Shown here piece after piece: positions 17,792 to 26,557 of a stretch of 64,000 bases of DNA. Source of the stretch: an uncultured Stenotrophomonas sp. (lineage in GTDB: Bacteria > Pseudomonadota > Gammaproteobacteria > Xanthomonadales > Xanthomonadaceae); assembly GCF_913778665.1 (NCBI RefSeq), contig NZ_CAJYVQ010000002.1, positions 620,001-684,000 of the forward strand, in the 5' to 3' direction. A program made the translations under genes and the position numbers. Under the pieces are notes generated by a model, which was given only the letters and a program-made list of their open reading frames with translations, was not told where the DNA came from and did no database searches. Each line of letters opens with the position of its first letter. Within the stretch, counting starts at the first letter, position 1.

Positions 17792-19156
17792 ATGACCGTC
17801 GAGATCATCGACCCGGCCAGCGGCCAGGTGACCTACCGCCATGAACTGATGGGCGCTGCCGACATCGAGCAGCGCCTGCAGGCCGCCGCCGAGGCGTTCC
17901 CGGCCTGGGCCGAACGCTCGTTGCAGGAGCGCGGCGTGATCCTGCGCCAGATCGCCGCGCAGCTGCGCGCTCGCCGCGACGACCTGCAGCAGGCCATGAC
18001 CCACGAGATGGGCAAACTCAGGGCCGAAGCGCTTGCCGAAGTGGACAAGTGCGCCGCCGCCTGCGAGTACTACGCCGACCACGCCGCCGACTATCTCAAG
18101 CCTCAGCTGATCGACACCGAAGCGCAGCGCAGCTACGTGCGCTACGAACCGATCGGCTGCGTATTCGCGGTGATGCCTTGGAACTTCCCGATCTGGCAGG
18201 TATTCCGCTTCCTGGCTCCGGCGTTCATGGCCGGCAACGTGGCCCTGCTCAAGCACGCAAGCAACGTGCCGCAATGCGCCGACCTGATCCTGGCGGTGTG
18301 TCGTGACGGCGGGCTGCCGGACGGCGTGTTCGACGTGCTGCACATCGACAACGACCAGGCCGCCGAGGTGCTGCGCGATGTGCGGGTGAAGGCGGTGACG
18401 CTGACCGGCAGCGAGCGGGCAGGGCGCTCGATCGCTTCCAACGCCGGCAGCCAGCTGAAGAAGTCGGTGATGGAACTGGGCGGCAGCGATGCCTTCGTGG
18501 TGCTCGACGATGCCGACCTCGACAAGACCGTGGCCGCGGCAGTGAAGTCACGCTTCGATAACAGCGGGCAGACCTGCATCGCGGCCAAGCGCTTCATCGT
18601 GGTCGATGCGGTGGCCGATGAGTTCACCCGTCGCTTTGTGGAAGCGGCGGGCGAGCGCCAGTATGGCGACCCTGACGAGCGCGGCACCACGCTGGCACCG
18701 ATGGCGCGCGCCGACCTGCGCGACGAACTGCACAAGCAGGTGCAGGCCAGCGTGGCCAAGGGCGCGCGCGTTCTGGTCGGCGGCGAGCCGATTGCCGGTA
18801 CCCATGCCGGTTATCCGGCCACGGTGCTCGACCAGGTCGGCCCGGGCATGCCGGCCTACGACGAAGAACTGTTCGGCCCGGTTGCCGCGGTGATCCGGGT
18901 CAAGGATGAGGCCGAGGCGCTGCGCGTGGCCAACGACACCCGTTTCGGCCTGGGCGGCAGCGTGTGGACGCGCGACCCGGTGCGCGGTGAAGGCTTTGCC
19001 CAGCGCATGGAATGCGGGGCAGCGTTCGTCAACGCCATCGTCAAGAGCGATGCGCGGCTGCCGTTCGGCGGTAGCAAGCAGTCGGGTTTCGGCCGCGAAC
19101 TGGCCGACCACGGCATCCATGAGTTCATGAACATCAAGACCGTCTACGTGGCCTGA
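17792..19156 (+). CDS. sad: NAD(P)-dependent succinate-semialdehyde dehydrogenase, Sad/YneI type
   Basis: This is a 454-residue aldehyde dehydrogenase. Catalytic Cys262 is in NSGQTCIAAKRF and the general-base Glu228 is in MELGGSDAF. The cofactor region includes MPWNFPIWQVFRFLAPAFMAGN. Motifs such as LKHASNVPQCADLI and LTGSERAGRSIAS match E. coli Sad (YneI) more closely than GabD. It converts succinic semialdehyde to succinate, the last step of GABA breakdown from putrescine. Position directly after potI supports that role. No GABA transaminase or PuuC-like enzyme is in the window. Confidence 0.88.
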   Translation: MTVEIIDPASGQVTYRHELMGAADIEQRLQAAAEAFPAWAERSLQERGVILRQIAAQLRARRDDLQQAMTHEMGKLRAEALAEVDKCAAACEYYADHAADYLKPQLIDTEAQRSYVRYEPIGCVFAVMPWNFPIWQVFRFLAPAFMAGNVALLKHASNVPQCADLILAVCRDGGLPDGVFDVLHIDNDQAAEVLRDVRVKAVTLTGSERAGRSIASNAGSQLKKSVMELGGSDAFVVLDDADLDKTVAAAVKSRFDNSGQTCIAAKRFIVVDAVADEFTRRFVEAAGERQYGDPDERGTTLAPMARADLRDELHKQVQASVAKGARVLVGGEPIAGTHAGYPATVLDQVGPGMPAYDEELFGPVAAVIRVKDEAEALRVANDTRFGLGGSVWTRDPVRGEGFAQRMECGAAFVNAIVKSDARLPFGGSKQSGFGRELADHGIHEFMNIKTVYVA

Positions 19157-19172
19157 TGGATCATCCAATGCG

Positions 19173-19235
19173 CCACGACCAACGGTCGTGGCCTACCGGT
19201 CTGGTGGGTATCGACCGTTGGTCGATACGCTCTAC
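19173..19235. repeat. Double SMAG-type palindrome
   Basis: Two hairpins lie in tandem. CCACGACC-AAC-GGTCGTGG (19173-19191) is followed by CTAC, and GTATCGACC-GTT-GGTCGATAC (19208-19228) is followed by CTAC at 19232-19235. Both read as GTAG-headed units on the minus strand. The second GTAG contains the stop codon of corA. Confidence 0.85.
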
Positions 19236-20254
19236 AGCCAGCCCGAACGCTTGAACAACCGGTACAGCGCCACGCACACGCCGCCCACGCCAACGATCAT
19301 CAGCGGGTACGACCACGGCTCACTCAGCTCCGGCATGTGGCTGAAGTTCATGCCATACCAGCTGGTGATCAGGGTCGGCGCGGCCAGCAGCGCGGCCCAG
19401 GCACCCAGGCGCTTGACCGTCTCACCCTGCGCCAGCGTCACCAGCGACAGGTTGACGCTCAGCGCGGTACCCAGCATCTCGCGCAGGGTGTCGATCACGT
19501 CGCTGATGCGCACCGCGTGGTCGTGCACATCGCGCACGTACAGCTTCACTTCGTCGGGGATCAGGTCGCCCTGGTAGCGCCGGATCTGCGCCAGCACATC
19601 CTGCAGCGGTGCCACCGCCATGCGCATCTTGTTCAGTTCGCGCTTGAGCTCGTACAGGCGCACCACGGTGCTGCGCTTGTAGTTGTCGGCGAAGATGTCC
19701 TTTTCCAGCAGGTCCAGGGTGTCGCGGAAGCGGTGCACGATCGGCAGGTAGTTGTCGACCACGAAGTCGGCGACGGCATACAGGCAGTAGGACGGGCCCA
19801 TCTTCAGCAGCTGTGGCTCGCGTTCCACCCGCGCACGCACCGGTGCGTAGGACAGCGAGGCGCCGTGGCGCACTGTCACCAGGAAGCGTGGGCCAAGGAA
19901 GGCGTGGGTTTCGCCGTACTGGATGCGTTCGTCGACCATCTGCGCGGTGGTCACCACCACGAACAGCGAGTTGCCATAGGTCTCGACCTTGGGCCGCTGG
20001 TGCGCATTGCGCGCATCCTCGATGGCCAGGTCGTGCAGGCAGAACTCCTCCTGCAGTTTCAGCAGTACGTCGTCGTTGGGGTCGTACAAGCCGACCCAGA
20101 CGAAGCCGTTGCCGCTGGCAATGACATCGCTGATGGCGTCCAGGCTGATGTCGTGGCGCTTGCCGTCGTCATCGTAGTGGACGCAGTTGATGACGCAGGT
20201 AGGGTTGGCCGAAGCGGGGGCGGAAGCGGAGGCGGGCAATGACATGCCCGCCAT
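19232..20254 (-). CDS. corA: CorA-family divalent cation transporter
   Basis: This is a 340-residue protein. A large acidic/alpha-beta cytoplasmic domain is followed by two C-terminal helices with the selectivity motif YGMNF between them, then a short basic tail (RLFKRSGWL). FVWVGLYDPNDDVLLKLQEEFCLHDLAIEDA and the AVADFVVDNYLPIV stretch are typical. It imports Mg2+ or a related divalent ion. The TAG stop is supplied by a SMAG repeat. A CorC-family gene lies two genes upstream on the same strand. Confidence 0.88.
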   Translation of the reverse strand: MAGMSLPASASAPASANPTCVINCVHYDDDGKRHDISLDAISDVIASGNGFVWVGLYDPNDDVLLKLQEEFCLHDLAIEDARNAHQRPKVETYGNSLFVVVTTAQMVDERIQYGETHAFLGPRFLVTVRHGASLSYAPVRARVEREPQLLKMGPSYCLYAVADFVVDNYLPIVHRFRDTLDLLEKDIFADNYKRSTVVRLYELKRELNKMRMAVAPLQDVLAQIRRYQGDLIPDEVKLYVRDVHDHAVRISDVIDTLREMLGTALSVNLSLVTLAQGETVKRLGAWAALLAAPTLITSWYGMNFSHMPELSEPWSYPLMIVGVGGVCVALYRLFKRSGWL

Positions 20255-20260
20255 CGTGCG

Positions 20261-21517
20261 TCAGGGCCGTGTTTCGGACAAGTGAGGACCGCGCCCCAGC
20301 ACCCACGCCAGGGTCACGTGCACCGGCAGCAGCAGCACGATCCACTGCACGTTGTACTGCGCCTGCAGGCTCAGCCAGTGCAGCACCAGCGCCAGCACTG
20401 CCTGTACCGCCAGCAGCCACAGCACGATCCTGAACATGCGCCCCGGCACGCGCCGTCGCAGCAAGGCGATCGCGCCCGGCAGCAGCAGCACCGCCAGCGG
20501 CGAGAGCAGCAGCAGGTTGCGGTTGGCCCATGCGGCATAATGGATGCTGAAGCCCCACAGGAACACCAGCACGCCGCCGAACAGGCTGCACAGCAGCCAG
20601 AACGGCAGCGCCAGCCCGGCCAGCAGGCGCGGCCGGCGGCGCAGCGCGAGCACGCCGGCGGCGATCAGCAGGCCCCACAGCAGCCACGGCCACCAGCGAC
20701 GTGCCGATTCCTTCGGCTCCGGGGCGATGCGGTGTGGCAGGAGCTCCTGTTCGGTCTGCACCAGCGGCCGGCCGTCACTGTTGCGTACCTGGCGCAGTGC
20801 GTCGGCCAGGCGCATCGGCACGAACGCCTCCTGCCAGCGCGACAGCGGCTGGTCGGCGAACGGACCCAGGCCGACGTCGAAACCCAGCCACATCCACGGT
20901 GCCGGCGAGGCCAGGCGTACCGACTCGCTGCGGTAGGTGTTGCCGCGCGAACGGCCGGACAGCTGCGAGTGCAGGCCGCCGCCCAATGCCTTGTCGAGGG
21001 TGTCGCGCACCATCGTCGCGCAGTTGGCGGTGTAGTAGTCGTAGTGGTAGCGCGCGTTTTCCGGCTTGGCTCGTTCGGCCAGGTCGGCGGCCAGTGCGCG
21101 GGCCTGGTCCGGCCGCAGGTCCAGCCACTGCACGCTGGCACCGCGGCCGGTCTCGTCGTAGTACGACAGGTCCTGCTGCAGCGGCAGCGCCACCAGGTAA
21201 TACATCATGTCACCGCGTGCGAAGCGGCTGATGAAATCGTCCTCGGATGGATCGAAGTAACCGAAGTTGTACGAGGTTGCCTCGCCGCTGACCGGATCAA
21301 GCACCACGATGGCGTCATGGCCGAAGCGTTCGAAGAACACCGTGCCTGGCTGCATGGTGACCACGCCGATGCGCGGGGCTGGGGCCTCGGCGCTGGTGGC
21401 GGACGCAGCAGGGGCGGGTACGGTGGCCGCCGGCTGCGCAAACGCCGCCAGGGGCACGGCCATGGCCAGCACGCACAGTGCCAGCCAGAGGGCCACGATC
21501 AGGCCGCGGCGCTTCAA
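20261..21517 (-). CDS. DUF4105 (Lnb N-terminal-like) membrane protein
   Basis: This is a 418-residue protein with an N-terminal signal (to about residue 28). A periplasmic DUF4105 domain includes MQPGTVFFERFGHDAIVVLD, YNFGYFD and YTANCATMVRDTLDKALGG. Four or five hydrophobic segments follow from about residue 280. The family resembles NlpC/P60-like papain folds; the Cys in NCATMVRD and the His in GHDAIVV may be catalytic, which is inference. The start overlaps the stop of corC (ATGA on the minus strand), and its stop lies 6 bp from the corA start, so corC, this gene and corA may form one transcript. Confidence 0.82.
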   Translation of the reverse strand: MKRRGLIVALWLALCVLAMAVPLAAFAQPAATVPAPAASATSAEAPAPRIGVVTMQPGTVFFERFGHDAIVVLDPVSGEATSYNFGYFDPSEDDFISRFARGDMMYYLVALPLQQDLSYYDETGRGASVQWLDLRPDQARALAADLAERAKPENARYHYDYYTANCATMVRDTLDKALGGGLHSQLSGRSRGNTYRSESVRLASPAPWMWLGFDVGLGPFADQPLSRWQEAFVPMRLADALRQVRNSDGRPLVQTEQELLPHRIAPEPKESARRWWPWLLWGLLIAAGVLALRRRPRLLAGLALPFWLLCSLFGGVLVFLWGFSIHYAAWANRNLLLLSPLAVLLLPGAIALLRRRVPGRMFRIVLWLLAVQAVLALVLHWLSLQAQYNVQWIVLLLPVHVTLAWVLGRGPHLSETRP

Positions 21518-22395
21518 GCGTCGTCCTGCGCGTCCGGCGGCAGCACGGTCACGTGGAAGGCCTGCACCCGGCGCGCATCGGCGCGGGCCACGCGGAACAT
21601 GAAGCGGTCCAGCGCAAGCTCGTCGCCGACTTCCGGCAGATGGCCCACGGCTTCAGTGACCAGGCCGCCGATGGTGTCGTAGTCCTCGTCGGAGAAACTT
21701 GCGCCGAAACGCTCGTTGAAATCGCCGATCGGGGTCAGTGCGTCGACCACGTACTGGCCGTCGGACTGGATCGCGATCTGCGCCGACGGATCTTCGGCCT
21801 CATCATGCTCGTCGTCGATCTCGCCGACGATCTGCTCCAGCACGTCCTCGATGGTCACCAGGCCGGCGACACCGCCGTACTCGTCGACCACGATCGCCAT
21901 GTGGTTGCGCGACAGGCGGAATTCCTTCAACAGCACGTTGAGCTTCTTCGCCTCCGGGATCAGCACCGCCGGGCGCAGCAGCTCGCGCACGTTGGCCGGC
22001 CCATTGTCGGCGACCACGCCGCGCAGCAGGTCCTTGGCCAGCAGGATGCCGAGGATGTCGTCCTTGTTCTCGCCGTGAACCGGGAAGCGCGAATGGCCCG
22101 ATTCGACCACCTGCTTCATCAGTTCCAGGAAGGGCGCTTCGACCGGCAGCGAGACCATCTGCGAGCGCGAGATCATCACGTCGCCCACGGTCAGCTCGGC
22201 CACCGAAATGGCGCCTTCCATCATCTTCAGGGTATCGGCGGCGATCAGGCCCTCTTCCTGCGCGGTGTGCAGCACAGCGACCAGCTCGTCGCGGGTATGG
22301 GGTTCGCCGGAGAAGGCGGAGGTCAGGCGTTCAAGCCAGCCGCGCTTCTTTTCACTTTGCTCCGCGGGGGAGCCACTACTGTCGTCTTCTGACAT
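21514..22395 (-). CDS. corC: CorC/HlyC-family CBS-domain protein, Mg/Co efflux type
   Basis: This is a 293-residue cytoplasmic protein starting MSEDDSSGSPAEQSEKKRGW. It holds a CBS pair (VMISRSQMVSLPVEAPFLELM and the AIVVDEYGGVAGLVTIEDVLEQIVGEIDDEHD segment) and a C-terminal transporter-associated domain (FNERFGASFSDEDYDTIGGLV). Length matches E. coli CorC. The frame extends to 22497, but the region ahead of 22395 is low-complexity and Pro-rich. CorC proteins act with CorA or YbeX-linked ribosome functions; the gene lies in the ybeY-phoH neighbourhood as in many Gammaproteobacteria. Confidence 0.9.
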   Translation of the reverse strand: MSEDDSSGSPAEQSEKKRGWLERLTSAFSGEPHTRDELVAVLHTAQEEGLIAADTLKMMEGAISVAELTVGDVMISRSQMVSLPVEAPFLELMKQVVESGHSRFPVHGENKDDILGILLAKDLLRGVVADNGPANVRELLRPAVLIPEAKKLNVLLKEFRLSRNHMAIVVDEYGGVAGLVTIEDVLEQIVGEIDDEHDEAEDPSAQIAIQSDGQYVVDALTPIGDFNERFGASFSDEDYDTIGGLVTEAVGHLPEVGDELALDRFMFRVARADARRVQAFHVTVLPPDAQDDA

Positions 22396-22459
22396 CTCGG
22401 GTAAAAAGGCACCCGGCAGGCCGGGCGTTGGCCCAAGTCTAGCAGGATGTGGCGACCTG

Positions 22460-23044
22460 TCAGTGGCTGCCGGTGGCCGGGGCGACCGGGGCGGCATCCT
22501 GCTCGGGGAGGTCGAGGCTGTAGGTGCAGCCGGCCAGAGTCTTGCCGGGGTGGGAGGCGACCGTGGAGACGCTGAGGATGATCGACTCGATCTGGGCCTC
22601 GCCGGTCCTGGGGTCGGTCACATCGCGGCTGACCAGCTCGCGGCCGGCCATGAACTTGCCGTCCTGGTCGTAGCCGGTCTCCAGCGCCAGGCGCTTGGCC
22701 AGCGGCCGCGGGTCGGCCTGGTCGAGCACGGCCATGACGCTGGCGCCGGCTACCGCCACCCGTTCGGTGGTCACGCCGAACACACTGATCGGCTGCGCCA
22801 GGCGGAACTCGCTCATGAACGGGTTGCCTTGCGGCAGTGGCTGCAGGCCCTGCGCCACTGCCTTCAACGGGTCGGCCACCAGCGGCGCCAGCGCGGCGTG
22901 CTGTGCTACGCCCTGGCGGCATTCGATCAGCGCCGGCAGGTCCAGGCTGGACGCGAAGGCAGAGGGAACGACGAGGGCACACAGCAGGGGGACGCAGCAG
23001 CGCAGTGACACGAGCGGTTTCCGCGGGACGGGGGCTACCATCAT
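22460..23044 (-). CDS. Conserved exported protein of unknown function
   Basis: This is a 194-residue protein with a signal peptide (LVSLRCCVPLLCALVVPSAFAS). The soluble domain includes DLPALIECRQGVAQH and AGCTYSLDLPEQDAAPVAP and has two probable disulfide Cys. I do not recognise the family. The start overlaps the stop of the upstream membrane protein (ATGA), so the two are probably translated together. Confidence 0.7.
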   Translation of the reverse strand: MMVAPVPRKPLVSLRCCVPLLCALVVPSAFASSLDLPALIECRQGVAQHAALAPLVADPLKAVAQGLQPLPQGNPFMSEFRLAQPISVFGVTTERVAVAGASVMAVLDQADPRPLAKRLALETGYDQDGKFMAGRELVSRDVTDPRTGEAQIESIILSVSTVASHPGKTLAGCTYSLDLPEQDAAPVAPATGSH

Positions 23045-23649
23045 AGTCCTGGCGAGCGCCGGAACGGTGCCATGAGACGGCCCGCAAACGCGATCATCAA
23101 GGCCCGTATCGCCATCAATGACAGGGTGAGCACCACCGAGGTCATGGCGATCTGCATGGCTTGCGCTGCGGCACGCACGGCGGCCGGCCACAGGCCCGGA
23201 CCGGTCAGCCACGGCGTCAGTTCGTCCGCCGCCTTGCCGCTCGCTTTCAGGTAGATCACCGCCAGCACGAACAGCACCAGCAGCGAGGTACGGCTGGCAT
23301 GGAAGAACGGCAGCGCGTTGGCCGGATGGCCCACATGCCGATGCACCAGCATCCGCCACAGCACCGGCAGGGTCAGTCCACCCATCATTACCAGGATCAT
23401 GGACGCCCCCAACAGTCCGGGGGTATGGGCCGGTTCCCGTTCGCCATTGAGATGCGGGCCCATCAAGCCGATCGCCGCACCGGTGAGCAGGCACAGGGGC
23501 GACAGCACGGCAAGGCTGCGCAGCAGCCAATGCGTGCCGCTGGGGTCGCGGGTACTTATTTGGCGCACGGCATGGGCGCCGAGCACCAGCAGGCTGGCAA
23601 ATACAACGGCGCCGGTCATGAACAGGTCAGGGCTTGCTTGCGAGGTCAT
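23041..23649 (-). CDS. Small multi-pass membrane protein of unknown function
   Basis: This is a 202-residue protein starting MTSQASPDLF behind AGGAGGAA. About five hydrophobic segments are visible, including AVVFASLLVLGAHAV, LAVLSPLCLLTGAAIGLMG, GASMILVMMGGLTLPVLW, LLVLFVLAVIYLKA and VVLTLSLMAIRALMIAFAG. No family motif is visible. It lies 41 bp behind ybeY and overlaps the exported protein gene that follows. Confidence 0.7.
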   Translation of the reverse strand: MTSQASPDLFMTGAVVFASLLVLGAHAVRQISTRDPSGTHWLLRSLAVLSPLCLLTGAAIGLMGPHLNGEREPAHTPGLLGASMILVMMGGLTLPVLWRMLVHRHVGHPANALPFFHASRTSLLVLFVLAVIYLKASGKAADELTPWLTGPGLWPAAVRAAAQAMQIAMTSVVLTLSLMAIRALMIAFAGRLMAPFRRSPGL

Positions 23650-23690
23650 CCGTGTTCCTCCTGTTATCGCGGCCAGCGACCGCTGCGCGC

Positions 23691-24176
23691 TCAGCGCTCG
23701 CCGGCGTAGGGGTCGGCGATGCCGAGCTCGGCCAGGATCTCGCGCTCCAGCTGTTCCATCGCTTCGGCCTCCTTGTCGTCCTCGTGGTCCCAACCGAGCA
23801 GGTGCAGCACCCCGTGCACGGTCAGGTGCGCGTAGTGGGCGTTAAGCGACTTGCCCTGTTCGTCGGCCTCACGTGCCACCACCGGCGCGCAGATCACCAG
23901 GTCGCCCAGCAACGGGAACTTGACCCCCTTCGGCAGGCCTTCAGGCACTTCCGCCGGGAAGCTGAGCACGTTGGTGGCGTAGTCCTTGCCCCGGTAATGA
24001 CGGTTCAGCGATTGCCCTTCCTTGCTGTCGACCACGCGGATGGCCAGGTCGGCCTCGCGGATGCGGCCCTTCAGCGCGGCCGCCACCCACTTGCGGAAAC
24101 TCACCGCGGCCGGCAGGCCGGCACGCGGCAGGGCGTAACTGACGGCGACATCCAGTCGCACGGGACCACGGGTCAT
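23691..24176 (-). CDS. ybeY: Endoribonuclease YbeY (rRNA maturation)
   Basis: This is a 161-residue metalloprotein with the zinc motif [11 protein letters not shown] near residues 117-127, and the family motif [18 protein letters not shown]. YbeY processes the 16S rRNA 3' end and helps ribosome quality control. Its start overlaps the phoH stop (ATGA), the usual phoH-ybeY arrangement. Confidence 0.95.
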   Translation of the reverse strand: MTRGPVRLDVAVSYALPRAGLPAAVSFRKWVAAALKGRIREADLAIRVVDSKEGQSLNRHYRGKDYATNVLSFPAEVPEGLPKGVKFPLLGDLVICAPVVAREADEQGKSLNAHYAHLTVHGVLHLLGWDHEDDKEAEAMEQLEREILAELGIADPYAGER

Positions 24177-25159
24177 GGAGTCGCTCCAGGTTGGATCTGA
24201 TGCAGGTCGCGGCGATCGTAGGCGCTGACGATGCGCGCCACCAGCGGATGGCGGACCACGTCGCGCGATTCAAAGAAGGTGAAGCTGACGCCCTCGACAT
24301 CGCGCAGCACGTCGATCGCATCGCGCAGGCCGGACTTCACGTGCTTGGGCAGGTCGGTCTGGGTCAGGTCGCCGGTCACTACCGCAGTGGAGCCGTAGCC
24401 GAGGCGGGTCAGGAACATCTTCATCTGCTCGATCGTGGTGTTCTGCGCTTCGTCCAGGATCACGAAGGCATCGTTGAGCGTGCGGCCGCGCATATAAGCC
24501 AGTGGCGCGATCTCGATGACGTTCTTTTCCAGCAGCTTGACCACTTTCTCCACGCCCAACATTTCGTACAGGGCGTCGTACAGCGGCCGCAGGTAGGGGT
24601 CGACCTTCTGGCTCAGGTCGCCGGGCAGGAAGCCCAGCTTCTCGCCGGCTTCCACCGCCGGGCGCACCAGGATCAGGCGCTGCACCCGCGATTCGTTCAG
24701 CGCTTCCACCGCGCTGGCCACGGCCAGGAAGGTCTTGCCGGTGCCGGCCGGGCCGATGCCGAAGTTGATGTCGTGGGTGGCAATCTGGTGCAGGTAGCGG
24801 GCCTGGTTGGCACCACGCCCACGTACCGTGCCGCGCTTGACCTTGATCGCCACGTCCTGCGCTTCATAGGAACGCTCGGCAATCTGCTCGACATTGGCCT
24901 GCGCCAGGCGCAGGTGGATGGCATGGTTGTCGAAGGTGGTCTCGCCGGCTTCGGCGTACAGCGCCTCGACCAGCTTCTGCGCCTCGACGATGGCCTCTTT
25001 CGGCCCACTGATGCGGAACACGAAGCCACGGTTGGCGATTTCCACGCCCAGTTTCAGTTCGATCTGTCGCAAATGACCGTCGAACGGGCCACACAGGTTG
25101 GCCAGCCGTTCGTTGTCTTCCGGCGACAGGGTGAAGTCTCGATGCTCGATGCTTTTCAT
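24173..25159 (-). CDS. ybeZ: PhoH-like ATPase (YbeZ)
   Basis: This is a 328-residue protein starting [10 protein letters not shown]. Walker A GPAGTGKT is at 136-143, Walker [11 protein letters not shown] at 231-240, and a sensor-like [15 protein letters not shown] follows. A KH-like N-terminal part ([22 protein letters not shown]) precedes the ATPase. It is a partner of YbeY in RNA processing. The frame extends far upstream, but that region is the repeat-bearing intergenic DNA. miaB, usually next door, lies about 3 kb away across an ABC operon. Confidence 0.93.
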   Translation of the reverse strand: MKSIEHRDFTLSPEDNERLANLCGPFDGHLRQIELKLGVEIANRGFVFRISGPKEAIVEAQKLVEALYAEAGETTFDNHAIHLRLAQANVEQIAERSYEAQDVAIKVKRGTVRGRGANQARYLHQIATHDINFGIGPAGTGKTFLAVASAVEALNESRVQRLILVRPAVEAGEKLGFLPGDLSQKVDPYLRPLYDALYEMLGVEKVVKLLEKNVIEIAPLAYMRGRTLNDAFVILDEAQNTTIEQMKMFLTRLGYGSTAVVTGDLTQTDLPKHVKSGLRDAIDVLRDVEGVSFTFFESRDVVRHPLVARIVSAYDRRDLHQIQPGATP

Positions 25160-25254
25160 TGCTTCGGGTGGGGCGGACGCCTTCCACCGCAGTGTATTCA
25201 GGGGAGACAAGGGTAGCGCGCGCATGGGGCGCGCGGCCAGCAGCGGGCCGATAC

Positions 25255-25362
25255 GCGGTTTTCCACACCCGGTGTGGACGGGGTGCGCGAAAACCTGTGG
25301 ATAGGCCTTCGCAGTGCTTGTGCCACAAGGCTCATGAGGTGGTGGTGAAAAAATCGTCACGG
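25255..25362. repeat. Imperfect direct repeat with DnaA-box-like motifs, copy A
   Basis: Blocks in order: TTTTCCACA (25259-25267), GGTGTGGA, CTGTGGATAGG (25295-25305), CAAGGC, and GAAAAAATCG near the end. The same blocks occur in the same order in copy B. Confidence 0.65.
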
Positions 25363-25426
25363 ACGGTCGGCTCGTGTGGCGGCAGCGCATGTTCAGCTGC
25401 CAGGCACGCAACACGGCCACCTCCCG

Positions 25427-25536
25427 TCGGTTCTCCACACCGGCTGTGGAATGATGCTGAACCAAGCTGTGGATAGGTGGCGCGGCGCCTTGCAACAGAA
25501 GGCCCCGCGGCAGGCGATGAAAAAATCGCCATGGTG
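25427..25536. repeat. Imperfect direct repeat with DnaA-box-like motifs, copy B
   Basis: Blocks in order: TTCTCCACA (25431-25439), GCTGTGGA, CTGTGGATAGG (25467-25477), AGAAGGC, and GATGAAAAAATCG. It aligns with copy A over its whole length with small differences. Confidence 0.65.
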
Positions 25537-25600
25537 GATTGCAATCATTGTGGGTGCACGGGGCGCATGGCACCGTGGCGCCGTCGCAGGAGGGGATGGC

Positions 25601-26557
25601 ATGGGCATCGGCAACCGGGTGCGTGGAATCGGGCTGGCGGGTATCGCCCTGCTGGCAGGCTGTGGCCAGGCGCCACCTGCCGCATTGGGCACGCTGGAAT
25701 GGGACCGGATCACCGTGCCGGCCCCTGCGGCCGAAGTGATTGCAGCCGTGGACGTGCGCGAAGGACAGCAGGTCAAGGCCGGCACCGTGCTGATGCAGCT
25801 GGACCCGGCCCGGGGCGATGCGCAATTCGCCGCCGCACAGGCCGACACCGCGCGTGCGCGGGCGCAACTGGAGGAGTTGAAGATCGGTCCGAGGCAGGAG
25901 CAGATCGCGCAGGCACAGGCACAGTTGGCCGCGTTACGGGCGCAGTCTGCCGAAGCCAGTGCCTACTACCGCCGGGTGCAGCCGCTGGCACGCCAGCGCC
26001 TGATCGCCGCCGCCGAGCTGGACCGCGCACGGGCGGCCGCCGGCAATGCCGAGGCCAGCGTGCGTGCGGCCGAGCAGGCGTGGCTGGAGCGGGTGCATGG
26101 CAGCCGCACGCAGGACATCGTGCAGGGCCAGGCGGCGGCGGATGCTGCGCAGGCGCAGCAGGTGGTGCAGGGCGTCAACCTGCAGAAGCTGCAGCTGCGC
26201 GCGCCCCGCGATGGCGTGGTCGACGCCTTGCCCTATCGGCAGGGCGACCAGGCGCCGATCGGCGCACCGCTTGCGGTGATGCTGGTCGGCGAGCGCCCCT
26301 ATGCGCGCGTCTACCTGCCGCAACCCCTGCGCTTGCAGGTCAAGGTCGGGCAAGCCGCGCAGGTACATCTGGAAGGGCAGGGCGCTGCGTTGAAGGGGCA
26401 TGTGCGCTCGATCCGCAGCGAGCCTTCATTTACGCCGTACTACGCGTTGACCGGTGACGACGTGGCGCGGCTGAGCTACCTGGCCGAGATCGAAGTGGAC
26501 GAGGCGACCGACATGCAGAAGCTGCCGGCCGGGTTGCCGGTGCGGGTGAGCTTCTGA
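25601..26557 (+). CDS. HlyD-family membrane fusion lipoprotein of ABC exporter
   Basis: This is a 318-residue protein. A lipobox GIALLAGCGQ puts the lipid Cys near residue 18. A lipoyl half (AEVIAAVDVREGQQVKAGTVL), a coiled coil at about 65-175 (ARAQLEELKIGPRQEQIAQAQAQL) and the second half (LQLRAPRDGVVDALPYRQGDQ) follow. This layout is that of YhiI/YbhG-type partners of ABC-2 exporters. AGGAGG precedes the ATG by seven bases. The next gene, the ATPase, is broken, so this protein may now lack a working pump. Confidence 0.88.
   Translation: MGIGNRVRGIGLAGIALLAGCGQAPPAALGTLEWDRITVPAPAAEVIAAVDVREGQQVKAGTVLMQLDPARGDAQFAAAQADTARARAQLEELKIGPRQEQIAQAQAQLAALRAQSAEASAYYRRVQPLARQRLIAAAELDRARAAAGNAEASVRAAEQAWLERVHGSRTQDIVQGQAAADAAQAQQVVQGVNLQKLQLRAPRDGVVDALPYRQGDQAPIGAPLAVMLVGERPYARVYLPQPLRLQVKVGQAAQVHLEGQGAALKGHVRSIRSEPSFTPYYALTGDDVARLSYLAEIEVDEATDMQKLPAGLPVRVSF

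Larger units (their letters stand above)
25160..25600. other. 441-bp divergent intergenic region between phoH and ABC operon
   Basis: No gene is visible here. It holds two imperfect direct repeats of about 110 bp (listed separately) with TCCACA/TGTGGA-rich blocks and must contain divergent promoters. The ribosome site AGGAGG at 25588-25593 belongs to the downstream lipoprotein gene. Confidence 0.6.

Noticed and set aside
25255-25536. Chromosomal or plasmid replication origin
   Set aside because: DnaA-box-like motifs are present, but there is no dnaA/dnaN, rep gene or AT-rich unwinding region. The neighbours are ordinary genes.
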